Positions 6,643 to 13,049 of a DNA stretch of 13,920 nucleotides are shown here, one piece after another. The stretch comes from Hydrogenophilales bacterium RIFOXYD1_FULL_62_11 (GTDB taxonomy: Bacteria > Pseudomonadota > Gammaproteobacteria > Burkholderiales > Thiobacillaceae). The notes under the pieces were generated by a model. It was not told the DNA's origin. It did not search any database and saw nothing but the letters and a program-made list of their open reading frames with translations. The number at the start of each line of letters is the position of its first letter. Position 1 is the stretch's first letter. The DNA lies in NCBI GenBank assembly GCA_001802655.1, contig MGZO01000030.1:8963-22882 (forward strand), read 5' to 3'. Both the position numbers and the translations under genes were made by a program.

Positions 6643-7584
6643 ATGACCCTCGATCTCTTCCCCAGTGCAGACCTGGACACCAACCAGACCGGCGAGACCA
6701 GCAGCGCGACGCCGGCGCGGCCGGCAGTGAACATGCCCCCGGAAGTGCTGGAGCTGGATGCGCTGTACTTTGCTGAGTTCACATTGCACCAGGAGACCAG
6801 CAGGAAGGTCCGCGAGCTCAAAGGCCGGCTGCAATGCTTGCCGGGCATGAAATACGAGAGCCTTGATCTCCTCAATGGCGTAAGTGATTCGGCCGACATC
6901 AGGAAGTTGGTGGATGGCTATGCCACTCGCATCGGCCAGGTCGCAGAGGCCCGCCTCTCGCTTCCGCATGCCCCGTTCAATCACGAACAGTTCCGGGTGA
7001 TGTCCGATACGCGCGAGCGAATTCAGGACTACCACCAAGACACGTGCGACCTGGAGACACGCGAAGAGAACGAGAAAGCGCTGCTGGACTTCATCACCAG
7101 CATGCGCCCGCTTACGGTCTGGGATGAGTACGTCAAGCACTTCAACCCTGAGAACCAGCTCTTGCTGCAGGCACGACGGCATGCAGCGGTAGTGAACAAC
7201 TACTTCTCCACGTACCGGGGCGACCCTCAGCCCATGAAGATCGTTCGCGGCTGTGTCGAGCTGATCGTCAACGTCTACTGCCAAAAGCGCTTCCACGGAG
7301 GCCGTGAGTACGACGGTAGCTGGATGCGCGCCTTGGGCCCTGCGTTGGACACGGCAATGGAAATGACGCGCGACGGCGGGGAGGTCTTGTGCTTCGGGGA
7401 CCAGCTCGAATCACTGGGTAATCAGTTCCAGCGTGGGCGCGCCGTAAACAGCCGCGAGCGCATCGACCTTGGTGATGGTGCGTCGGTAGTGGTCGGGTTC
7501 GAGGCCTTCAAGCTCTACCTGCCGCAGGCGATCGCGGCGCGAGCCAACCTCTTCGTCGCCGAACATCTCCAGGCCGAGGACTGA
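6643..7584 (+). CDS. Unknown protein, 313 residues, upstream of the methylase-helicase
   Basis: I do not recognise this protein. After a flexible, threonine/alanine-rich start (1-30) it looks mainly helical and charged to about residue 190, with possible coiled-coil character around residues 125-150. From about 170 there is a segment with RGCVELIVNVYCQKRFHGGREYD, interrupted here only in description, that looks like a compact helical domain, and a C-terminal strand-helix region (GASVVVGFEAFKLYLP). No catalytic motif, signal peptide or membrane segment is visible. The ATG at 6643 is preceded by a weak CAGGA sequence at about 6630. It lies after a strong terminator and 38 bases before the methylase-helicase gene, so it may work with that protein, but its own TAACTTT box and a second one downstream suggest separate control. 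Confidence 0.72.
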   Translation: MTLDLFPSADLDTNQTGETSSATPARPAVNMPPEVLELDALYFAEFTLHQETSRKVRELKGRLQCLPGMKYESLDLLNGVSDSADIRKLVDGYATRIGQVAEARLSLPHAPFNHEQFRVMSDTRERIQDYHQDTCDLETREENEKALLDFITSMRPLTVWDEYVKHFNPENQLLLQARRHAAVVNNYFSTYRGDPQPMKIVRGCVELIVNVYCQKRFHGGREYDGSWMRALGPALDTAMEMTRDGGEVLCFGDQLESLGNQFQRGRAVNSRERIDLGDGASVVVGFEAFKLYLPQAIAARANLFVAEHLQAED

Positions 7585-7591
7585 TAACTTT
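7585..7591 (+). promoter_or_regulatory. TAACTTT box before the methylase-helicase gene
   Basis: TAACTTT follows the preceding TGA with no gap. Its end is only 31 bases before the ATG at 7623, shorter than the other copies (50-58). A GAT triplet follows after 19 bases, the same distance as in the copies at 2079 and 12669. If it is a promoter, the mRNA would have a very short leader. Confidence 0.4.
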
Positions 7592-7622
7592 TCCAGGGGC
7601 GGCGGCCTGCGATGGTGGATGC

Positions 7623-10600
7623 ATGAAGACCATGCACACCGACACCCGCCCCGCCGCCCACTGGTACACCGAGCTGCGCGCCGTCCAGAGCCTGGGCAGC
7701 AGCAGCGATCGCCCGGGCAGCCTCGCCGGCCTCGCCGCGGCGCGGCGCAAGAACCTGGGCCAGTTCTTCACCGGCGATGACCTCGCCGCGCTCGTCTGGC
7801 AACTGGGTGTCGCCGGCCCGAGCGCCGGCCTCAACCGCAAGGTGTCGATCCTCGACAACAGCGTTGGATCGGCGCGCCTGTTGCAGTTCGCCGACCCGGA
7901 CAAGCACTACATCGCCGGCTGCGACGTCCACGGCCCCACGATTACGGCGCTGATCGACGCGGCCGAGTCCCATGGACTGGACTGCGATCTAGTGGCCGCC
8001 GGCATGGAGTCGATCCGGCCCAGCGGCTTTGACGTGGCACTGATCAACCCGCCCTTCAGTCTGGCATTAGATTCGGCGACCCTGCAGCCGTATTCGTGCA
8101 CGACCTACGGCCGGTTCGGACCGTCTTCAGCCGCCATCAGCCACGCTTATGCCCTGCATCAGGCATTGGACGCGGCCCGTTTGGTCGTCGCCATTCTCCC
8201 GTCGACCTATGCCCGGGAGTGCTTCAACCGTCCCACCGCGGAGATGACTGGCCGCCTGCGCGCCATCATCGACCTGCCGGCGGGGAGCTTCAGCCACGAA
8301 GGGACCCAGGTCAGCGTCAGCCTGCTGGTGTTCGGTGAGGAGCCCAGCGCGACGGCGCCGCGCGACCTGAAGTTGCTCAGCCTGGCCGACCGCCTCCCCT
8401 GCCTGGACATGGTGTTGCCGGAACGCGGTTCGCGCCCGCGCCCAATTTCCACCACCTCCGACGACTCCAGCGAGCCCAGCATCACCGGCCCGGTGACAGG
8501 CAATCGGGAGGTGCGCATCGTCCACCGCGGACGCCAGATCTACCTGAAGTTCAAGTGCGCCTTCATGCAAGCCAAGGTGCTCAATCACGTGCTGGTTGGG
8601 CCCGTGCGGCCGATGGAGAACCACCGCTATCCCAAGGGGGTGCGCTTCCAGGGTCAGGGCAAGCTCGACGTGGAAGTCATGTTGCTGCAGCCCGACCCGA
8701 TGGGTTGCCTGCGCCAGCTTGAAGCGATGGTCGCCGACATGGGCGGCGTGCCCAACACCTGCGCCAGCCTGCGCAACTACCTGGTCAAGCGCATCCGCCG
8801 CCATGCACGCGAGTCCACACCGTTCGGTCACGTGGTGAAGGGCGATGTGCAGGCCAGCGACGCGGGTAAGGCCCTTGCACGCCGCAAGCGCCTGCTGGAC
8901 CCGGCCGTGTGGGGCTCGCCGCTGATCAAGGCCGGCGACAGCGTTGATCTGAGCAAGCTCGACTCAGGCGACTACCTGGTCACGGTCAAGGGCAGCTCCG
9001 CGACCATGCGCGAGGACCAGCTGCTTGCCGACTTCGAACTCCCGCGCCAGAGCAGCGATTCGGGGTGGAGCGTCGCAAGCCCACCTCGTGCTGAAGCCTT
9101 CCCGCAGCTGGCCCACTCCATCGCTTGCCACCTGCGCGCCTCGGGCGCCGCCGACGTCGCCAGCTGGGATTACCAGCTCGAGGACATGGTTGAGATCCAC
9201 ATGGGCCGCAATGCGCTGGCCGCTTGGCGCATGGGCTGCGGCAAGGGCCGGCTCGCGATTGCGTTGGCCCTGGCCGGCGGCCGCCATAACGCGATCGTCG
9301 TGGAGTCGCACCTGATCGACGAACTGCTCGACCAGCTGCGCGAGTCCAATGTCGACCCGGGACTGTGGCAGGTCATCACCAAGGCCGGGCACTGCGAACA
9401 GCTTCGCCGGATCAACATAATTTCGTACAACCGCCTGCGTATGGAGCTGACCCCGGGCGCCGGGCGTCGCACCTTCGCATCGCGCCTGCGTCGCCGTTTT
9501 TCGTGGGTCATATCCGACGAAGTACACCTGTTGCGGAACACCGAGACGGCCCAGTCCCGCGCCCTGATGCAACTCTCGCCGCGCCGCCGCGTCGGCATGA
9601 CCGGCACCCCGATTGCCAACTACGTCCAGAACGTGTTGCCGGTGGTCCAGTGGGTGTACGGCGATGGCACGGCGTTGCAGCCCTTCGGCCGCCGCCGCGC
9701 CTACCTGGAGCAGCGCCTGTGGACCAGCATGTCGGCCTCGGTGCGCGGGGTCGATGAGTTCGCCAACCGCCATGTCGTAACCGAATGGGTGACCCGCGCG
9801 TGGGAAGACGGCATGCAGGTGGGCGCCAAGCGTCAGGTACCCAAGATCGCCCAGCTCGACCGCCTGCGCGCATGGTCGGCTCCGCTGCTCAAGCGTCGAC
9901 ACGAAACCGAGCCGATGGTTGCCGCGCACTTCCACGTGCCCGAGCCGACCGTTTACACGACGACGCTGGACTGGGACGACGCCCACCTCGCCCATTACAT
10001 CAAGGTCGCCGATGAGTTCGCCAACTGGTTCCGCGATGCCTACAAGGACGCGAGCAACCAGGGCCGGAACCTCAACCTCATCGCCCTGCTGGCCCGTATT
10101 GGCGCCGTGGAGCGGGCATGCAACATCCCCCAGCGCGCCAGCACCTCCAAGGTCCGGGTTCTTCCGTATGCCGGCCTGACCTCGAAGCAGCGCTACGTAC
10201 TGGATCGTCTCGCCACCCTAACCGAGCAGGGTCACAAGACCGTCTGCTACGTGGACGGCCCGACCGCCGTGCGGCTGTTCGTCGCCGAGCTGGCCAAGCG
10301 CGGCATTGAAGCGGTGCCCTTCCATGGGGATGAGCCAATCAAGGCCCGCACGCGCCGCATGAATGAGCGATTTCGCAAGGGCCCGGCTCCGGTGCTGGTG
10401 GCCTCGCGCGACACCATCCAGAACGGCTTCAACCTGTGGCAGGCCGACCGCGCGATCCTCGCGTGCCGCTCGTGGACCCATACGCAGGAAGACCAGCTCA
10501 TGCGCCGCCTACTGCGCCCGCAGCAAACGCGGGACGTTGAGATCGAGCTGGTGAACATGCGCGGCTCGATCGATGAATACCAGGCCCAGATGACCCAGAT

Positions 10601-10763
10601 GAAGGGCGACTGCGCCGGGGCGGCACTGGACTTCCTGACGCCCAGCACGGACAACGACGAATTCATCCACCTGGACCAGATCCTCAACCGGATGGTGGCC
10701 GATCTGGCCGAGCGCTCCGGCTTCGAAGCCCACGAGTACCGCAAGCAGCTGCAGGCGGCTTGA
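7623..10763 (+). CDS. N6-methylase / SNF2-type helicase fusion protein
   Basis: The 1046-residue protein joins two enzymes. Residues 1-230 resemble N6-adenine methyltransferases: GQFFT (46-50), a changed cofactor loop DNSVGSARLL (78-87, where DPxCGSG is usual), CDVH (100-103) and catalytic NPPF (142-145). Residues 230-520 form an unassigned linker, perhaps for target recognition. Residues 520-970 form an SF2/SNF2-like helicase: motif I MGCGKG (537-542), motif II DEVH (632-635), motif III GMTGTPIAN (658-666), and motifs V and VI with NGFNLWQADR and Q955-R965. Motif I has glycine where serine or threonine normally follows GK; strawberry-notch/DarB-like helicases share a GKGR form. Related fusions in phages and integrative elements protect DNA against restriction or belong to defence islands. 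ATG at 7632 is an alternative start; the ribosome-binding site is poor. Confidence 0.87.
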   Translation: MKTMHTDTRPAAHWYTELRAVQSLGSSSDRPGSLAGLAAARRKNLGQFFTGDDLAALVWQLGVAGPSAGLNRKVSILDNSVGSARLLQFADPDKHYIAGCDVHGPTITALIDAAESHGLDCDLVAAGMESIRPSGFDVALINPPFSLALDSATLQPYSCTTYGRFGPSSAAISHAYALHQALDAARLVVAILPSTYARECFNRPTAEMTGRLRAIIDLPAGSFSHEGTQVSVSLLVFGEEPSATAPRDLKLLSLADRLPCLDMVLPERGSRPRPISTTSDDSSEPSITGPVTGNREVRIVHRGRQIYLKFKCAFMQAKVLNHVLVGPVRPMENHRYPKGVRFQGQGKLDVEVMLLQPDPMGCLRQLEAMVADMGGVPNTCASLRNYLVKRIRRHARESTPFGHVVKGDVQASDAGKALARRKRLLDPAVWGSPLIKAGDSVDLSKLDSGDYLVTVKGSSATMREDQLLADFELPRQSSDSGWSVASPPRAEAFPQLAHSIACHLRASGAADVASWDYQLEDMVEIHMGRNALAAWRMGCGKGRLAIALALAGGRHNAIVVESHLIDELLDQLRESNVDPGLWQVITKAGHCEQLRRINIISYNRLRMELTPGAGRRTFASRLRRRFSWVISDEVHLLRNTETAQSRALMQLSPRRRVGMTGTPIANYVQNVLPVVQWVYGDGTALQPFGRRRAYLEQRLWTSMSASVRGVDEFANRHVVTEWVTRAWEDGMQVGAKRQVPKIAQLDRLRAWSAPLLKRRHETEPMVAAHFHVPEPTVYTTTLDWDDAHLAHYIKVADEFANWFRDAYKDASNQGRNLNLIALLARIGAVERACNIPQRASTSKVRVLPYAGLTSKQRYVLDRLATLTEQGHKTVCYVDGPTAVRLFVAELAKRGIEAVPFHGDEPIKARTRRMNERFRKGPAPVLVASRDTIQNGFNLWQADRAILACRSWTHTQEDQLMRRLLRPQQTRDVEIELVNMRGSIDEYQAQMTQMKGDCAGAALDFLTPSTDNDEFIHLDQILNRMVADLAERSGFEAHEYRKQLQAA

Positions 10764-10764
10764 T

Positions 10765-10771
10765 CAACTTT
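10765..10771 (+). promoter_or_regulatory. CAACTTT box before the gene at 10823
   Basis: CAACTTT begins one base after the helicase stop codon and ends 51 bases before the ATG at 10823, the same distance as the copy at 6585. The first base is C instead of T. No consensus -10 box is seen. Confidence 0.4.
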
Positions 10772-10822
10772 GCGCGGCGAGCGGCCGTGGTTCCATGAGG
10801 CGTAGACACAGGGATTGACCAG

Positions 10823-11074
10823 ATGAGCAAGAACGACCTCCACCTCTCCGTTGGCGACCAGGCCGTTGCGGTTCGCCCGCATGGCAGCCGCTTCGTGCGC
10901 ACCGCCGCCATCCTGGGGCGGGAAACGAGCCCGGAGGGGGTGGAACGCATCTGGCTTGACCGGATCATCGCTGCCCCTTTCGAGACACTCATCCACCCTG
11001 ACGGGTGGGAGGCCAGCGGCGCCGTTTCGACGGTCCTCGAGCGCGTTCGAGAAATGCCTGCTGCGGCCAACTGA
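10823..11074 (+). CDS. Unknown small protein, 83 residues
   Basis: I do not recognise this protein. The first 55 residues look strand-rich (alternating VGDQAVAV, RFVRTAAIL and ERIWLDRI segments), suggesting a small beta-barrel, followed by a short C-terminal helix. There is no signal peptide or membrane segment. The ATG at 10823 has AGGGA (10810-10814) as a ribosome-binding site. A CAACTTT box lies in the gap after the helicase gene, so it is probably transcribed on its own as well as by read-through. The reading frame has the strong third-position G/C bias of its neighbours, which supports it as real despite its size. Confidence 0.65.
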   Translation: MSKNDLHLSVGDQAVAVRPHGSRFVRTAAILGRETSPEGVERIWLDRIIAAPFETLIHPDGWEASGAVSTVLERVREMPAAAN

Positions 11075-11138
11075 CGGCCAAACGGGCCCGGTTGCGCGGT
11101 GGCTCGACCCCCATTCCTGGCCGATACTGCCTCCAAGT

Positions 11139-11151
11139 AGCCCATTGGGCT
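11139..11151 (+). promoter_or_regulatory. Palindrome, possible operator
   Basis: AGCCCA-T-TGGGCT is a perfect 6-bp inverted repeat with one central base, in the 191-base gap between the genes at 10823 and 11266. It could be a regulator binding site or a small hairpin. Nothing else supports a function. The rest of the gap holds the leader structures from 11203 on and no other signal that I can see. Confidence 0.25.
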
Positions 11152-11202
11152 CGCCACGGCGGCAAGCCGACACTGCATAACCCCTCAACTACTCACACCC
11201 GC

Positions 11203-11241
11203 CAGGAGGCGCGACCTCCTTCCGGGGGGTTGCTCTTCCTG
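11203..11241 (+). promoter_or_regulatory. Long leader hairpin with Shine-Dalgarno copy
   Basis: Bases 11203-11219 pair with 11225-11241 over 16 bp with one mismatch (C11210/T34 of the 112xx series) and a 5-base loop, counting three G-T pairs. The 5' arm opens with CAGGAGG, identical to the true ribosome-binding site at 11254-11260. The 3' arm ends with CTTCCTG, which could pair with either copy. This could be a translational switch for the gene at 11266. Confidence 0.5.
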
Positions 11242-11260
11242 TACCCACAGCTACAGGAGG
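11238..11260 (+). promoter_or_regulatory. Ribosome-binding-site hairpin of the gene at 11266
   Basis: CCTGTA (11238-11243) pairs perfectly with TACAGG (11252-11257), which overlaps the Shine-Dalgarno sequence AGGAGG (11255-11260), five bases before the ATG. It is mutually exclusive with the longer hairpin at 11203-11241 because both use bases 11238-11241. Confidence 0.5.
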
Positions 11261-11265
11261 CACCC

Positions 11266-11703
11266 ATGCAAACCTGGTACATCCTCGATACTTCTGACGA
11301 CTATGTGTGGTATCGGCCGGGCAACAACCCCGGATGCTTCGCCGTCGACATTGACGGCCTCTACGAGCCTGAGAGGTTCGGCTACAAGCACTTGAACACC
11401 GCGAAGGCTCGCTACCACGACGTAGTTGCCCGGGCAAACCGGGGCGACTTCATCCGTCGAAATGGCTCGACCGTCCACCTCGTCAGCCGCGAGGAGCTCT
11501 TCAGACGCAAGGGTATCCCAGACCCGATGCCCTGGCTCGATCAGCAGGAGGATTCAACCAAGCTCCGGCGCAAGGCGAAGCAAGCAGAACTCGCCAAGCA
11601 ACGAGCTGAGCAGCGCGAGCTGGCCCGCAACGCCAAAGTGCACCAGGCGCGCATTGCGCTCGTCCCCTCGCAGGGGGCTGCTATCGCGCCTGCCGTGTTC
11701 TGA
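11266..11703 (+). CDS. Unknown protein, 145 residues, with charged helical tail
   Basis: I do not recognise this protein. Residues 1-75 look like a small alpha/beta domain rich in aromatic residues (MQTWYILDTSDDYVWYRPG, then CFAVDIDGLYEPERFGY). Residues about 95-130 are a lysine, arginine, glutamate and alanine-rich segment that should form a long helix or coiled coil (KLRRKAKQAELAKQRAEQRE). The last residues are APAVF; the protein encoded at 13046 ends in EPAVF and that at 12312 in SNVF. The ATG at 11266 has a full AGGAGG ribosome-binding site and an elaborate leader; the frame is open to 11005 but that part overlaps another gene. A strong terminator follows. Function unknown. Confidence 0.72.
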   Translation: MQTWYILDTSDDYVWYRPGNNPGCFAVDIDGLYEPERFGYKHLNTAKARYHDVVARANRGDFIRRNGSTVHLVSREELFRRKGIPDPMPWLDQQEDSTKLRRKAKQAELAKQRAEQRELARNAKVHQARIALVPSQGAAIAPAVF

Positions 11704-11723
11704 CGCCGACACACGACACCACC

Positions 11724-11747
11724 AGGGGCCTTCGGGCCCCTTTTTTT
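11724..11747 (+). terminator. Strong rho-independent terminator
   Basis: AGGGGCC (11724-11730), a TTCG tetraloop and GGCCCCT (11735-11741) form a 7-bp stem, followed by T through 11747. It lies 20 bases after the stop of the gene ending at 11703 and separates it from the phosphatase gene. Confidence 0.93.
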
Positions 11748-11786
11748 CAACTTGTCGACCGCGTGCGCCATGATCCAATGGCTCCC

Positions 11787-12248
11787 ATGCGCGACCTCTA
11801 CATCTTCGACATCGACGGCACGCTGGCGGACTGCAGCCACCGGATCGACGTTCTGGCTGACCGGTCCGACCAGGACCGCCACATGAAGTTTGCCCAGCTG
11901 TGCCACCTCGACGCGCCGGTGACCGCGGTCTTGCGGACCATGCATGCGCTACGACGCAGTGCCGACATCTGGCTGTTCACCGGCCGCAGCGACCAATGGC
12001 GCAGGCAGACGGTGGAGTGGCTGCGCGAGCACGCCGGACTCTCGGCCGAGGAGTTGGACACCAGCCTGGTGATGCGCCGCGCCGGCGACACGCGCAGCGA
12101 TGCCGTGGTTAAACGCGAATTCCTTGACGCCATGCTCGAATGCGACCGGGCCCGCCTGGTGGCGGTGTTCGAGGACCGCGACCGCGTGGTCAGCATGTGG
12201 CGCGCCGCGGGAATTCCCTGCTTCCAGGTTGCGCCTGGCGGTTTCTGA
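11787..12248 (+). CDS. Polynucleotide 3'-phosphatase-like HAD protein
   Basis: This 153-residue protein has all HAD-superfamily motifs: FDIDGT (7-12; D8 nucleophile, D10 general acid), FTGRSD (64-69; T65), K109 and EDRDRVV (129-135). The EDRDRVVSMWR ending, then a short CFQVAPGGF tail, is characteristic of the phosphatase domain of T4-type polynucleotide kinase/phosphatase, which removes 3'-phosphates from DNA or RNA ends so that a ligase can seal them. No kinase domain is attached. With the ATP-dependent ligase at the left end this gives part of an end-repair set. I chose the ATG at 11787 because it starts just before the first strand; a GTG at 11763 and an ATG at 11778 are in frame. No clear ribosome-binding site is present, so the mRNA may have a very short leader. 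Confidence 0.83.
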   Translation: MRDLYIFDIDGTLADCSHRIDVLADRSDQDRHMKFAQLCHLDAPVTAVLRTMHALRRSADIWLFTGRSDQWRRQTVEWLREHAGLSAEELDTSLVMRRAGDTRSDAVVKREFLDAMLECDRARLVAVFEDRDRVVSMWRAAGIPCFQVAPGGF

Positions 12249-12311
12249 CGGATCTCGCCCGAGCCTTCCGCGCCCCATCAATGGCCCGCTGGCTGCCCTG
12301 AGGACTCTCCC

Positions 12312-12647
12312 TTGCGCTGGAACTTCACCAAGACAGAATTTGCGCGCACGACCGTGGCCCATGTCGCGCTGCGCTGGAACGACGAACGCCGCGCGTGGCT
12401 CACCACCACCGCAGGCCAGGACGGGACTAGCATTCGGGTGGAGGTGCCCGCTTGCGAGGCTGGTGAACGCATGGCTGTGGTGATCGCCCAACTCCACGAT
12501 CAGCGAGATCAGCTCCTGGGCCGTGGTTACCTCCTCACGGGCAAGACGGGTGGAGCCGAAGCCTTCGACCGCGAGCACCCCCGCAGCATGGGTGTGCCGC
12601 CACCGGCGCTGGTCCGTCAGCCTGACGTCGTGTCGAACGTCTTCTAG
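12312..12647 (+). CDS. Unknown protein, 111 residues (TTG start)
   Basis: I do not recognise this protein. It begins with a strand-rich stretch (about residues 1-50: TTVAHVALRW, RAWLTTTAG, TSIRVEVPA), followed by a helix (ERMAVVIAQLHDQRDQLLG) and a proline-rich tail ending in SNVF. The only sensible start is a TTG at 12312, supported by GAGGA (12300-12304) seven bases upstream; no in-frame ATG occurs nearby. It lies 63 bases after the phosphatase gene, with no promoter or terminator that I can see between them, so the two are probably co-transcribed. Function unknown. The rare start suggests low expression. Confidence 0.62.
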   Translation: MRWNFTKTEFARTTVAHVALRWNDERRAWLTTTAGQDGTSIRVEVPACEAGERMAVVIAQLHDQRDQLLGRGYLLTGKTGGAEAFDREHPRSMGVPPPALVRQPDVVSNVF

Positions 12648-12668
12648 GCCAGCACTCCCCCACGGAAA

Positions 12669-12699
12669 TAACTTTCTGGATCCCGTGTCTTTGCGATCC
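12669..12699 (+). promoter_or_regulatory. TAACTTT box with inverted repeat before the gene at 12726
   Basis: TAACTTT (12669-12675) is followed by the inverted repeat GGATC (12678-12682) and GATCC (12695-12699) with a 12-base spacer. The box ends 50 bases before the ATG at 12726. The same box, offset and spacer length are found before the GHKL gene (2079-2110), so this looks like one regulated site used twice. Confidence 0.5.
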
Positions 12700-12719
12700 T
12701 GTTGTCTCACAGACAGGAG
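12698..12719 (+). promoter_or_regulatory. Ribosome-binding-site hairpin of the gene at 12726
   Basis: CCTGT (12698-12702) can pair with ACAGG (12713-12717), covering part of the Shine-Dalgarno sequence AGGAG (12715-12719). Alternatively TGTCT (12703-12707) pairs with AGACA (12711-12715). It repeats the CCTG...CAGG design seen at 5187, 5718 and 11238. Confidence 0.35.
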
Positions 12720-12725
12720 AGACGC

Positions 12726-13049
12726 ATGCAGCCGCTTCCGACCTTCCGCTACAGCATCACCACCAAGGACCAGTGCGAGAAGACCGTCTCGTACGCAATC
12801 GACCAGGCCGGCGAGGTCACCGAGGAAAACGACACCGGCTGGACGCAGGAACCGGATGCGGAGACCGAGTTCGCCAGCCTGGACATCGCATGGCCCGAGG
12901 GCCGCGGCGATGGAGTCCTGGAGCTGACCGGCGACCAGCACCGCCAGCTCGAGGATGAAGGCGACTTCGACCAGCTGCTTCGCTGGATCGCGGCGGGTCA
13001 CGACCCGGCCGACGCCCTGTCCCGTGCGCTTCAAGGTGGACAGGCATGA
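12726..13049 (+). CDS. Unknown, strongly acidic protein, 107 residues
   Basis: I do not recognise this protein. It has about 23 aspartate and glutamate against seven lysine and arginine residues, a net charge near -16. The acidic residues are spread along the chain, with clusters in TEEND, QEPDAETE and LEDEGDFD. The N-terminal part looks strand-rich (TFRYSITTKD, KTVSYAID), the C-terminal part helical. The ATG at 12726 has AGGAGA six bases upstream. Its stop overlaps the start of the WGR-like gene (ATGA, 13046-13049), so the two are almost certainly made together. High acidity is compatible with a DNA-mimic or a partner of a basic DNA-binding protein, but also with many ordinary proteins, so I do not assign a function. 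Confidence 0.7.
   Translation: MQPLPTFRYSITTKDQCEKTVSYAIDQAGEVTEENDTGWTQEPDAETEFASLDIAWPEGRGDGVLELTGDQHRQLEDEGDFDQLLRWIAAGHDPADALSRALQGGQA

Noticed and set aside
6643..7584. DUF4942 identity for the unknown protein before the methylase-helicase
   Set aside because: Only the position next to a methylase and a vague likeness of the C-terminal end suggest it; the conserved core pattern I remember is not visible.
8964..9995. Open frame (343 codons) on the - strand opposite the helicase
   Set aside because: It overlaps the helicase half of the fusion gene, whose motifs are unmistakable. The same GC effect explains it.
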